Shown piece after piece: positions 26,836 through 34,671 of a stretch of 64,000 nt of DNA (position 1 is the first letter of the stretch; each line of letters starts with the position of its first letter). The notes under the pieces were generated by a model, which was not told the DNA's origin, made no database searches, and was given only the letters and a program-made list of their open reading frames with translations. A program made the translations under genes and the position numbers. This stretch comes from Desulfovibrio sp. X2. Its GTDB lineage: Bacteria > Desulfobacterota > Desulfovibrionia > Desulfovibrionales > Desulfovibrionaceae. The stretch is from positions 1 to 64,000 of the forward strand of contig NZ_ATHV01000011.1 of NCBI RefSeq assembly GCF_000422205.1, given 5' to 3'.

Positions 26836-27552
26836 TCAGTTCAAGATGAACAGGATCTTCTCGATGTAGCCCTTGATGGCCTGGGCCTCGTCCGCGTCCA
26901 GCTCGCTTATCTGCAGGCCGAGCGTCACGGCGTCCATGCGCGTCTCCACGCGCCTGACCGTCACCCCGGCCATGATCTCGCCGAAGTCGCCCAGGCTGAA
27001 GGTGGACACCAGCGAGTCCCCGGCCTGGACCTTGCGCAGGCCGCTCGGTCCGGTGAGCTTGAAGCGCGCCCGGATGCCGTGCTCGGAGAGGTCGCAGATC
27101 ACGCCCTCGTGCTCGCCGAAGCGGCCCTGCAGGGACATGGGCAGCATGCAGGAGATGCGCGGCGCGGTGCGCAGGTCTATGCGGAAGAGGAGCGAGGGCA
27201 CGGCCACCAGGAGCAGCGGTGTCGGGCGCAGGATGATGCGCAGCACGTGGGACTGGAACTGGTAGATGCCGCCCTGGCGCTGGTATTTGATCACCACGCC
27301 GTTGTCCACGAGCAGCCGCTCCTTGATGCGCGGGATGAGCGGCAGGCTGAAGAGCAGCAGGCTCTCCATGTCCGTGCCCACGTACCTTCCCTCCAGCTTG
27401 CCCTTGAGGCAGCGCAGGATCAGCTGGACTCCGTCGCCGGGGTCCAGGCGGCAGCTCGAGCCGGGCAGGCGCGAGACCTTGCGTGCGATGTCGCCTTCGG
27501 ACATGACGTTGGGCATGGGCATGTACGCCGTTTGAGCGAAGATGGATGCCAA
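26836..27552 (-). CDS. YcgR-like PilZ-domain protein
   Basis: This 238-aa soluble protein has an N-terminal YcgR-type beta domain (about residues 30-115). A PilZ domain has RTAPRI (about 128-133, the RxxxR arm) and CDLSEHGIRARF (about 152-163, the D-x-S-x-x-G arm). It should bind cyclic di-GMP and pass the signal to flagella or other partners. The start appears to be TTG at 27552 with an AGGGGGG site 7-8 bases upstream. An ATG at 27522 has no ribosome site. Five tandem 11-bp repeats lie about 110-160 bp upstream. Confidence 0.82.
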   Translation of the reverse strand: MASIFAQTAYMPMPNVMSEGDIARKVSRLPGSSCRLDPGDGVQLILRCLKGKLEGRYVGTDMESLLLFSLPLIPRIKERLLVDNGVVIKYQRQGGIYQFQSHVLRIILRPTPLLLVAVPSLLFRIDLRTAPRISCMLPMSLQGRFGEHEGVICDLSEHGIRARFKLTGPSGLRKVQAGDSLVSTFSLGDFGEIMAGVTVRRVETRMDAVTLGLQISELDADEAQAIKGYIEKILFILN

Positions 27553-27658
27553 GATGGTTCCCCCCTCGCGGCCTTCGGCCGCGCATCCGGCATTGTGCGC
27601 TGTGCGCCCCTCACGAACGTAAGCCCGGCCGTTCCTCCGTACAAGTAGGGTTTACCCT

Positions 27659-27713
27659 GATATGTCGCAGATATCTTGCAGATATCTCGCGGATATCGCG
27701 CGGATATCGCGCG
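27659..27713. repeat. Five tandem 11-bp repeats (GATATCnCGCG type)
   Basis: There are five head-to-tail units of exactly 11 bases: GATATGTCGCA, GATATCTTGCA, GATATCTCGCG, GATATCGCGCG and GATATCGCGCG. The period is close to one helical turn, so a protein binding each unit would line up on one DNA face. It lies upstream of the PilZ gene and downstream of the 76-aa gene. Confidence 0.9.
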
Positions 27714-27716
27714 GGC

Positions 27717-27752
27717 GGTCCGCAATATATCCGCGGCTCCGCTGCGCGGACC
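27717..27752. terminator. Hairpin beside the iteron block
   Basis: GGTCCGC (27717-27723) pairs with GCGGACC (27746-27752), with further internal complementarity (CCGCGG). It lies just past the stop of the 76-aa gene and may terminate that operon. Confidence 0.45.
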
Positions 27753-27780
27753 CCGCCCCCCGGCCGAGCCCGTCCGCGGT

Positions 27781-28011
27781 TCAGCCCTCGAAGTGGCGGG
27801 CGATGGTCGCGGCGTCGTCCGGATGGGCGACGGCGTCCAGCTCCTTGGCCTCGCCGTAGCAGTGGAAGCCGTCGGTCGCCAGGTTCACGTAGCCTGCCGA
27901 GCGCACGGTGGAATAGGGGATCTGCTCGCGCATTTCGTCGAAGGCGATGCGCTCGGGGAAGATGAAGGGCACTGACTTGCCCGCGAAATCCTCGAACAGG
28001 ATGTATTTCAC
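27781..28011 (-). CDS. Small hypothetical protein coupled to FAD oxidoreductase
   Basis: This 76-aa protein is not recognised. It looks like a small alpha/beta protein with no membrane segment. The start is GTG at 28011 with a GGGAGGGG site. It overlaps the stop of the FAD-dependent oxidoreductase by 4 bases (GTGA), so it is probably translated together with that enzyme and may be a partner or small accessory domain. Confidence 0.7.
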   Translation of the reverse strand: MKYILFEDFAGKSVPFIFPERIAFDEMREQIPYSTVRSAGYVNLATDGFHCYGEAKELDAVAHPDDAATIARHFEG

Positions 28012-29423
28012 GATTCCCCTCCCTGGCTTTTCGCGATGATGGCCTTGGCCGGGACCAGGGCCGTGGCCGCGGCGGAGACGATGTTGCCCGCCACGCCGGG
28101 GCCGTCGCCCGCAACATACATGCCTTTGACCGCGGTCTGCAAGTCGTTGTCCGTTTCCACCTGGGTGGCGAAGAACTTGATCTCCGGCGCGTAGAGGAGC
28201 GTCTCGTCGTTGGCCACGCCCGGGACCACCGCGTCGAGCTTTAAGAGCCCCTCCATGAGGTTGGTGAGGATGCGCTCGGGCAGGGCCATGGCGATGTCAC
28301 CGCAGGTCACGTCGGTCAGGGTGGGCTGGATGTAGCCCTTGCGCACCCGGTTCCACGTCGAGCGGCGGCCGCGCTTGAGGTCGCCGAAGCGCTGCAGGAT
28401 GGGCTTGCCCCCGCCGATGATCGAGGCCAGGCGGCCGATGGACTCGCCGTAGGCCTGGTTGTCCGTGACCGGCTCGGTGAGGATGACCTTGGAGAGGAAG
28501 GCGAAGTTGGTGTTCTCGCTCTTCTTGTGCATGTAGGCGTGGCCGTTCACGCAGACGAAGTCCTGGTAGTTCTCCATGGCCACGTAGCCGCCGCGGTTGG
28601 TGCAGAAGGTCCGCGTCTGGTCGTCGTACTTCTGGGTCTGGATGAAGAAGGTCGGATCGTAGATCACGTCCGTGATGTCGTTCATGATGTCGTTGTGCGT
28701 CTCCACGCGCACGCCGACCTCGATGCCGCGCTGGCCCAGGTGCAGCCCCAGGCGCCGCGCCACGCCGCCGACCCATTCCGCGCCCACCCGGCCCGGGGCC
28801 AGGATGACGTTTTTGCAGGCGTACTCGCCCTCGGCCGTGACCACGCCCGCGATGCGGCCCCTGGACACGGCCACGTCCTTGACCTCCACGCCGGTCCGGA
28901 TGGTCACGCCCTTGGCCGTGAGGTAGTCGTGCATGCCCTGGATGTGGCCGGGCAGGTTGTCCGAGCCCAGGTGCTTCTGCTTGATGAGCAACAGCTCCAT
29001 GCCCGCCTTGCGCGCCTCCTGGCGGATGCGCTTGGCCGCGTCCATGTCCGTCGGGTAGACCGGGCCGTCCATGCCGAAGCGGTTGAAGATGGCCTCGGTC
29101 TCGTCGATGAGCGCCTTGGCCGCGTCCACGGACATGAACTGCGTGAGGTCGGTCTTGCCCAGGATATGGATGAAGTTGAGCTTGCCGTCCGAGAACAGCC
29201 CGGCCCCGCCCACGCCCGCCAGGATGTGGCAGGGCGAGCATTTGATGCAGTCCTTGTAGGTCTGCTGGGCGATGGGGCAGCGCCGCTTGTCCGGGCCCTT
29301 GCCCTTGTCGATGAGCAGGACCGAAAGGTCCGAGTGCTCGGCCAGGTGGTAGGCGGCGAAGAGCCCGGCAGGGCCAGCGCCGACGATGATCACGTCGTAC
29401 GGGGTTGCGTGCGTGGTGGGCAC
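28008..29423 (-). CDS. FAD-dependent oxidoreductase (COG2509-like)
   Basis: This 471-aa protein has an N-terminal dinucleotide-binding motif VIIVGAGPAGLFAAYHL (about residues 11-27) and a cysteine-containing segment CIKCSPCHILAGVGGAG (about 59-75). A C-terminal FAD motif GMYVAGDGPGVAGNIVSAAA completes the fold. The family contains predicted FAD dehydrogenases of unknown substrate. The start is GTG at 29423 with AAGGAGG at good spacing. It is the first gene of a two-gene operon with the 76-aa protein. Confidence 0.85.
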   Translation of the reverse strand: MPTTHATPYDVIIVGAGPAGLFAAYHLAEHSDLSVLLIDKGKGPDKRRCPIAQQTYKDCIKCSPCHILAGVGGAGLFSDGKLNFIHILGKTDLTQFMSVDAAKALIDETEAIFNRFGMDGPVYPTDMDAAKRIRQEARKAGMELLLIKQKHLGSDNLPGHIQGMHDYLTAKGVTIRTGVEVKDVAVSRGRIAGVVTAEGEYACKNVILAPGRVGAEWVGGVARRLGLHLGQRGIEVGVRVETHNDIMNDITDVIYDPTFFIQTQKYDDQTRTFCTNRGGYVAMENYQDFVCVNGHAYMHKKSENTNFAFLSKVILTEPVTDNQAYGESIGRLASIIGGGKPILQRFGDLKRGRRSTWNRVRKGYIQPTLTDVTCGDIAMALPERILTNLMEGLLKLDAVVPGVANDETLLYAPEIKFFATQVETDNDLQTAVKGMYVAGDGPGVAGNIVSAAATALVPAKAIIAKSQGGES

Positions 29424-29593
29424 GGCGTCCTCCTTCGGGCGCGGATGCGCCGCTGAACATTGGGCGAAATTTCAGACTATGGAGGAATGGGCGTGGCGCG
29501 CAAGAGAAAAATCACCGGGCCGCATCCCGCCGCCGGGCGCCGAAATCCCGGGCCCGGGCACGCCGGAAAGGGAGGGAAGACGCCGCGGGGAGC

Positions 29594-30538
29594 TCAGGCC
29601 GGACGGCGCAGCTCGTCTGCCTGGGCGGCCAGCATGCCCGCCAGCATGAGCCCGCAGCCCACGAGGCCGCGCAAAGGGATGACCTCGTCCAGCAGGAGCC
29701 AGCCCGCCAGGGCCGCGAACGCCCCCTCCAGGCTCAGGATGATGGCCGCGTGCGCCGGGTGTGCGTCGCGCTGGGCCACGACCTGCAGCGTGTAGGCCAC
29801 GCCCACGGACATGAGCCCGCCGTAGAGGATGGGCACCGCCGCGGCCGTGACGCCGGAGAGGGTGGTCTCCTCCAGGAAGAAGGCCGAAACGAGGCTCAGC
29901 AGCGCACAGACCGCGTACTGGGCCATGGCGAAGCGCACCGGGTTCATGCGCGGCGAGACCGCGCCCACGAGCAGCACGTGCACGGCCCAGAACAGGGCGC
30001 TTATGAGCACCAGCACGTCGCCCCACTGCATGGAGAAGTCGCCCTCGACCGAAAGCAGGTACAACCCGGCCACGGCCAGCAGCGCGCCGATCCAGCAGCC
30101 GATGCCCGGCCGCTGGCCGAACCACAGGCCGAGCAGCGGCACGAGGATCACGTACAGTCCGGTGATGAACCCGGCCTTGCCCGCGGTGGTGTAGACGATG
30201 CCCCACTGCTGCAGGCTGGCGCCCAGGAAGAGGACGCAGCCCGCGGCCAGGGACACGAGCAGGGCGCCGCGCCGTCCGAGCGGACGCTCGGCCGTGCCCG
30301 CGCTGCGCGCGGCCAGCGGCAGCAGGGCCAGGGCCCCCAGCGTGAAGCGGATGCCGTTGAAGGCCATGGGGCCGATGTGCTCCATGCCCACGCGCTGGGC
30401 CACGAAGGCCGCGCCCCAGATGGCTGCGGTGAGCAGCAAAAGCCCGTTGGCGCGCATGCGCCGCGTCTTGCCGGACAGCGGCCCGGAGGCCGGACCGGGT
30501 GCGGGGGTGACGAGCGCCTCGCTCACAGGGTCTGCCAT
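29594..30538 (-). CDS. EamA/DMT-family transporter
   Basis: This 314-aa protein has ten predicted transmembrane helices in two EamA repeats, beginning GLLLLTAAIWGAAFVAQRVG and, in the second half, GDVLVLISALFWAVHVLLVG. DMT transporters export amino acids, metabolites or drugs; the substrate is unknown. The ATG at 30538 overlaps the marC stop by 16 bases. A GTG inside GTGA at the marC stop is an alternative start. It forms an operon with marC. Confidence 0.88.
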   Translation of the reverse strand: MADPVSEALVTPAPGPASGPLSGKTRRMRANGLLLLTAAIWGAAFVAQRVGMEHIGPMAFNGIRFTLGALALLPLAARSAGTAERPLGRRGALLVSLAAGCVLFLGASLQQWGIVYTTAGKAGFITGLYVILVPLLGLWFGQRPGIGCWIGALLAVAGLYLLSVEGDFSMQWGDVLVLISALFWAVHVLLVGAVSPRMNPVRFAMAQYAVCALLSLVSAFFLEETTLSGVTAAAVPILYGGLMSVGVAYTLQVVAQRDAHPAHAAIILSLEGAFAALAGWLLLDEVIPLRGLVGCGLMLAGMLAAQADELRRPA

Positions 30539-31104
30539 CCCACGCGGATCATGTGCACGGCAAAGGCCACCAGGAGCAGGGCGATGAGCTTGGAGACCGC
30601 GCGGATGCCGCGCTTGCCGAGCACCCGCACCACCCCGCGCACGTGGCGCATGGAGAGGTAGGTCAGGTAGGTGCACAGCGTCATGGCCACCACGGTGGCG
30701 GAGAGCCCGGCCGTGTCCTTGAGCACCAGCACGGCCGAGAGCACGGCCGGGCCCGCGATGAGCGGCAGGCCGAGCGGCACCACGCCGAAGTCCTCGCTCA
30801 GCGAGAAGGCCTTGCGTTCGTAGTCCAGCAGGCCGCGCGTGCTGACGATGAGCAGGATGAGCCCGCCCGCGATCTGGAAGTCCGCGATGGTGATGCCCAG
30901 CGCCTTGAAGATGAACGAGCCGAGTCCCATGAAGGCCAGGGTGACGACGTACGCCGTCACCGCCGCCTGCTTGGCGACCTTGTTGCGCACCGCGTCGTCG
31001 ATGCCGTCGGTCAGGCCGACGAACATTCCGGCCATGCCCACGGGGTCTATGGCCACGAAGAGCGGGATGAAGGCGAGAAGAAACGAGCTGATCCAGGCTG
31101 ACAT
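30523..31104 (-). CDS. MarC/UPF0056-family membrane protein
   Basis: This 193-aa protein has six predicted transmembrane helices and the MarC-typical start SFLLAFIPLFVAIDPVGMAGMF (about residues 6-27). A central FGVVPLGLPLIAGPAVLSAVLV follows. The function of MarC proteins is unresolved; early links to multiple-antibiotic resistance were not upheld. The ATG at 31104 has a TGGAGG site. It is the first gene of the marC-EamA operon and divergent from the lytic transglycosylase. Confidence 0.9.
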   Translation of the reverse strand: MSAWISSFLLAFIPLFVAIDPVGMAGMFVGLTDGIDDAVRNKVAKQAAVTAYVVTLAFMGLGSFIFKALGITIADFQIAGGLILLIVSTRGLLDYERKAFSLSEDFGVVPLGLPLIAGPAVLSAVLVLKDTAGLSATVVAMTLCTYLTYLSMRHVRGVVRVLGKRGIRAVSKLIALLLVAFAVHMIRVGWQTL

Positions 31105-31184
31105 GGGAAACGGCCTCCAGAAGAATCTTCCGGGGAGGTCCTTCCCCCCGTGAAGCCTTGGCAAATAGGCGTTTTTGGGCCAAA

Positions 31185-32390
31185 ATGCAAAGGCCCATGC
31201 GATCCTTGCGCCGGTTTTCAAGCCTCGCGGCCGCGGCCGCCCTGTTCCTCGTTCCCGCCTGCTCCACCCGCACGCTGAACGATGCCGTGAGCATCGCCGC
31301 GAGCCCCACGCCCACCACCCTGACCCGGGTGCTCGGCCGCCGCGCCGTGGACTACGCCGCCAACCCCGCGAGCCTCGAGCGCGACCTGAAGTCCGTCAGC
31401 GACGCCCTGGACAAGCTCTTCCACGTCCTGCGCGGCAAGGCCGAGGACAAGTGGGGCAAGGACGGCGCACAGGTTCCCTCGGCCAAGCGCTACGTGAAGT
31501 ACCTGGACAACTACAAGAGCCGCACCCTGGTGGACTTCGAGGACGGCTCCGTGACCGTGGAGACCGTGGACCAGGACAAGCCGCGCCAATCCCTGCGCGA
31601 GGCCGTGGTCGTGACCCTCCTCACCCCGCGCGACCCGCGCTCCGTGGACCTCTTCTCCGACCACCCGGTCAAGCTCGGCGAGGAGCCCTACCTCCTCGGA
31701 CTGGTCAAGGACCAGGACGACAGGGACATCCGCTGGGAATGGCGCGCCGGGCGCTTCGCGGACTGGCTCATGGACCACTCCCTGAGCGAACGCACCATCA
31801 CCCGCAACGGCAAGCCCGTCACCGTACGCTCCGTGCGCATCGCCATGGTCCCCGGCCACCTGGAACGAAGCGCCGAGAAGATCCTGCCCCTGGTCGAACG
31901 CCAGGCCGACGCCTACGGCCTGGACAAGACCCTCATCCTGTCCATCATCCGCGTGGAGTCCGACTTCAACCCCTTCGCCGTGTCCGAGGCGGGCGCCTTC
32001 GGCCTCATGCAGGTCGTGCCGGGCACCGCGGGCCGCGACGTCTACCAGTTCCTGCACAACAGGCCCGGCTTCCCCACGGGCGCCGAACTGCAGGACCCGG
32101 CCACCAACATCCGCTACGGCGCCGCCTACCTGCACCTGCTCGTCAGCAAGTACGTGGGCCCCGTCGCGGACCCCATCTCCGCCGAGTACTGCGCCATCGC
32201 CGCCTACAACGGCGGCCCGGGCAGCGTGCTGCGCACCTTCTCCAGCGACCGCGACGAGGCGCTTTCGCGCATCAACGCCATGCCCCCGGACCACGTCTAC
32301 GACACCCTCACCGAGGACCACCCCGCGGCCGAGACCCGGCGCTACCTCCAAAAGGTCGTCATGGCCCGGCGCGAGTTCCGCGGCATCTGA
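31185..32390 (+). CDS. Membrane-bound lytic murein transglycosylase C-like lipoprotein
   Basis: This 401-aa protein has an N-terminal signal ending in LFLVPACS, which fits a lipobox with the lipidated Cys near residue 24. The middle domain (about 45-200) matches the DUF3393 part of MltC. A C-terminal SLT domain has the catalytic Glu in IIRVESDFNPFAVSEAGAFG, then GLMQVVP and AAYNGGPGSV. It cleaves peptidoglycan glycan strands to 1,6-anhydro products from the outer membrane. The start is ATG at 31185, with ATG at 31197 as an alternative. Confidence 0.9.
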   Translation: MQRPMRSLRRFSSLAAAAALFLVPACSTRTLNDAVSIAASPTPTTLTRVLGRRAVDYAANPASLERDLKSVSDALDKLFHVLRGKAEDKWGKDGAQVPSAKRYVKYLDNYKSRTLVDFEDGSVTVETVDQDKPRQSLREAVVVTLLTPRDPRSVDLFSDHPVKLGEEPYLLGLVKDQDDRDIRWEWRAGRFADWLMDHSLSERTITRNGKPVTVRSVRIAMVPGHLERSAEKILPLVERQADAYGLDKTLILSIIRVESDFNPFAVSEAGAFGLMQVVPGTAGRDVYQFLHNRPGFPTGAELQDPATNIRYGAAYLHLLVSKYVGPVADPISAEYCAIAAYNGGPGSVLRTFSSDRDEALSRINAMPPDHVYDTLTEDHPAAETRRYLQKVVMARREFRGI

Positions 32391-32535
32391 GCCCCGCCTC
32401 GCCCGCCGCCTCTCTGCCCGGACTCCCCGCCCCGACTTTCCGTCCTGGCCTTCGGACGCTGCATCGCCTATAACGGCTGCGGCGGCCTTTCGCCGTCCTT
32501 GCCGACCCTTCACGCCCCGGAGGCAGCACCGCACA

Positions 32536-34071
32536 ATGCTCTGCACCGTCCGTACCGCCGCGCTGCTCGGCATAGACGCCATCACCGTGACGCTCGAGGC
32601 CGACGTGGCCCGGCAGGGAATGCCCGCCTTCACCCTGGTCGGCCTGCCGGACGGCGCCGTGCGCGAGGCCAAGGAACGCGTCTTCGCCGCGCTCAAGAAC
32701 TGCGGCTACCGCCTGCCGCCCGCGCGCATCACCGTGAACCTCGCCCCGGCCGACGTGCGCAAGGAAGGCAGCTCCTACGACCTGCCCCTGGCCGTGGCCC
32801 TGCTCGGCGGGGCCGAAATCCTCCCGGCCGAAGCCCTCTCCGGCTGGTTCCTGGCCGGGGAGCTCTCCCTGACCGGCGAGCTGCGCCCCGTGCCCGGCGT
32901 CCTGCCGCTTGCCGTGCGCGCCCGCGACCAGGGCGCCGCCGGGCTCATCGTGCCCGCCGCAAACGCCGTGGAGGCCGCCGTGGTCGACGGCCTGCCCGTA
33001 TTCGGCGCGAACACCCTGGCCGAGGTCGTCTCCCACCTCTCGGGCGACGAACCCCTGGCCCCGGCCCGCGCCGACGTCGCCTCGCTCTGGCAGCGGCGCG
33101 AGACCTTCCCCCTCGACTTCGCCGAGGTCAAAGGCCAGGAACACGCCAAGCGCGCCATCGAGATCGCCGCGGCCGGCTCACATAATCTTTTGTTTTCAGG
33201 CCCTCCAGGCAGCGGCAAGACCATGCTCGCCGCCCGCATCCCCACGGTCCTCCCGCCGCTCTCCTTCGACGAGGCCCTGGAGGTCACCAAGATCTATTCC
33301 GTGGCAGGCATGCTCGACGCGGACCAGGCCCTGGTCGTCACCCGCCCCTTCCGCGCGCCGCACCACACCATCTCCGACGCCGGGCTCATCGGCGGCGGCG
33401 CCTACCCCCGGCCCGGCGAGGTCTCCCTGGCGCACCGCGGCGTGCTCTTCCTCGACGAGCTGCCCGAATTCAAGAAGCCCGTGCTCGAAGTCATGCGCCA
33501 GCCCCTGGAGCAGGGCGCCGTGACCATCTCCCGCGCCGCGGTCTCGCTCAGCTACCCCGCGGACTTCATGCTCGTGGCCGCCATGAACCCCTGCCCCTGC
33601 GGCTACCTCTCGGACGAGCACCACACCTGCACCTGCACGCCCCAGGCCGTGGCCCGCTACCGCTCGCGCCTCTCCGGGCCGCTGCTCGACCGCATCGACC
33701 TGCACGTCGAGGTCCCGGCCGTGCCCTACGAAGACCTGCGCGCCGGAACGTCCGGCACCGACTCCGCCTCCATCCGCGCCCGCGTCCTCGCCGCGCGCAC
33801 GGTCCAGGCCGAGCGCTACAAAGGCACGCCCATCCGCCTCAACGCCGAACTCTCCGGCCGTCTTCTCGAGGAGCACTGCCGCCTCGGCCAGGCCGAGCAC
33901 GCCTTCCTCGAGAAGGCCGTCCGCTCCCTCGGCCTCTCCGCCCGCGCCTACACCCGCATCCTCAGGCTCGCCCGCACCATCGCCGACCTCGGGAAGGATC
34001 AGGCACTCGCCGTCAGCCACCTCGCGGAAGCCATCAACTACCGCAGCATGGACAGGAGCGGGTTGTTGTAG
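32536..34071 (+). CDS. comM: YifB/ComM-family Mg-chelatase-like AAA+ ATPase
   Basis: This 511-aa protein has an N-terminal Lon-like ChlI domain (about residues 20-140), then an AAA+ module with Walker A GPPGSGKTMLA (about 222-232), Walker B VLFLDELPEF, and a C-terminal lid. CPCGYLSDEHHTCTC is the cysteine-rich insert typical of this family. ComM is a branch-migration helicase that promotes integration of transformed DNA. The ATG at 32536 follows a GGAGG about 13 bases upstream. Other competence genes are not adjacent. Confidence 0.93.
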   Translation: MLCTVRTAALLGIDAITVTLEADVARQGMPAFTLVGLPDGAVREAKERVFAALKNCGYRLPPARITVNLAPADVRKEGSSYDLPLAVALLGGAEILPAEALSGWFLAGELSLTGELRPVPGVLPLAVRARDQGAAGLIVPAANAVEAAVVDGLPVFGANTLAEVVSHLSGDEPLAPARADVASLWQRRETFPLDFAEVKGQEHAKRAIEIAAAGSHNLLFSGPPGSGKTMLAARIPTVLPPLSFDEALEVTKIYSVAGMLDADQALVVTRPFRAPHHTISDAGLIGGGAYPRPGEVSLAHRGVLFLDELPEFKKPVLEVMRQPLEQGAVTISRAAVSLSYPADFMLVAAMNPCPCGYLSDEHHTCTCTPQAVARYRSRLSGPLLDRIDLHVEVPAVPYEDLRAGTSGTDSASIRARVLAARTVQAERYKGTPIRLNAELSGRLLEEHCRLGQAEHAFLEKAVRSLGLSARAYTRILRLARTIADLGKDQALAVSHLAEAINYRSMDRSGLL

Positions 34072-34124
34072 AAGGGAGAAGGGGGAGGAGAGGAGAGGAG
34101 AGGAAGAGAAGATGCCTCCGGCGG

Positions 34125-34204
34125 GCAGGGAGGGGCTCCTCGCCCCTCCCTGCACCCACCCTCGCGAGGGGGTCACCCCCTCGACCCGCCTTCGCACGCG
34201 ATAC
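34125..34204 (+). repeat. REP-like double-hairpin repeat, copy B
   Basis: The first palindrome is 34125-34153 (arms GCAGGGAGGGGC / GCCCCTCCCTGC form, slightly mismatched at the centre). The second is CGAGGGGGTCACCCCCTCG (34165-34183), followed by ACCCGCCTTCGCACGCGATACG. It has the same order of elements as copy A. Confidence 0.7.
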
Positions 34205-34288
34205 GCACGGACGATGCACCCGGGGCTGCCTGGGCGTGAAGGGCCTGTCGGGACGGTGCGGTCGTGCGCCGCGGCCGGATGGGAAGAT

Positions 34289-34328
34289 CGGGCCTGATTT
34301 TTCGCCGGACGGCGAAAAATCAGGCCCG
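34289..34328. terminator. Bidirectional hairpin terminator
   Basis: A perfect 18-bp stem (arm CGGGCCTGATTTTTCGCC) has a GGAC loop. T and A runs within the stem allow termination in both directions between the convergent genes. Confidence 0.75.
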
Positions 34329-34462
34329 CGCCATCTCCTTTGCCCCTGAAAATGCCGGCGAGCGCCTTTGAAGGCCTATGGCAAAGGAGAAGGGGAGAGA
34401 TGGGAGAAGGCTTTGCGTTCGGAGGTGGAGGGGCATGGGGAGGTCACTCCCCATGGGCAACC

Positions 34463-34525
34463 GTGCCCGAGATTTTTTCCGCGCGCCCTGCCGCAGGCGC
34501 GGCGCGCGGGAAAAAGCTCGGGCAC
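34463..34525. terminator. Long imperfect hairpin
   Basis: GTGCCCGAG at 34463 pairs with CTCGGGCAC at 34517-34525. An inner stem of a T/A run plus CCGCGCGCC with GGCGCGCGG continues the pairing. It could be a terminator or structured RNA element. Confidence 0.55.
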
Positions 34526-34576
34526 ATTCGTTCCGCGGCCCCCCACGCCCAGGCGACGTCTACCCGATCATCCCAG

Positions 34577-34650
34577 GTATCGCTTGCGAAGCGGGTCCAG
34601 GCTCAGCCTGGCGCGGGGGAGTCCAGAGGGGGCGCGCAGCCCCCCTCTGG
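34577..34650 (-). repeat. REP-like double-hairpin repeat, copy C (inverted)
   Basis: Read on the minus strand it begins with arms CCAGAGGGGG..CCCCTCTGG, then CCAGGCTGAGCCTGG, then ACCCGCTTCGCAAGCGATAC. It ends 21 bp past the aldolase stop codon and may help end that transcript. Confidence 0.75.
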
Positions 34651-34671
34651 CTTCCGCCTCGGCCTTCGGGC

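Larger units (their letters stand above)
34072..34671. other. Hairpin-rich convergent intergenic region comM / aldolase
   Basis: About 600 bp without a supported gene. In order it holds a polypurine tract (34072-34114), REP-like copy B, a perfect 18-bp hairpin (34289-34328), another purine tract (about 34378-34412), a long imperfect hairpin (34463-34525) and REP-like copy C in inverted orientation. Confidence 0.7.

Noticed and set aside
27659-27713. CRISPR array
   Set aside because: Units are 11 bp with no spacers and no cas genes are nearby; it is a simple tandem array.
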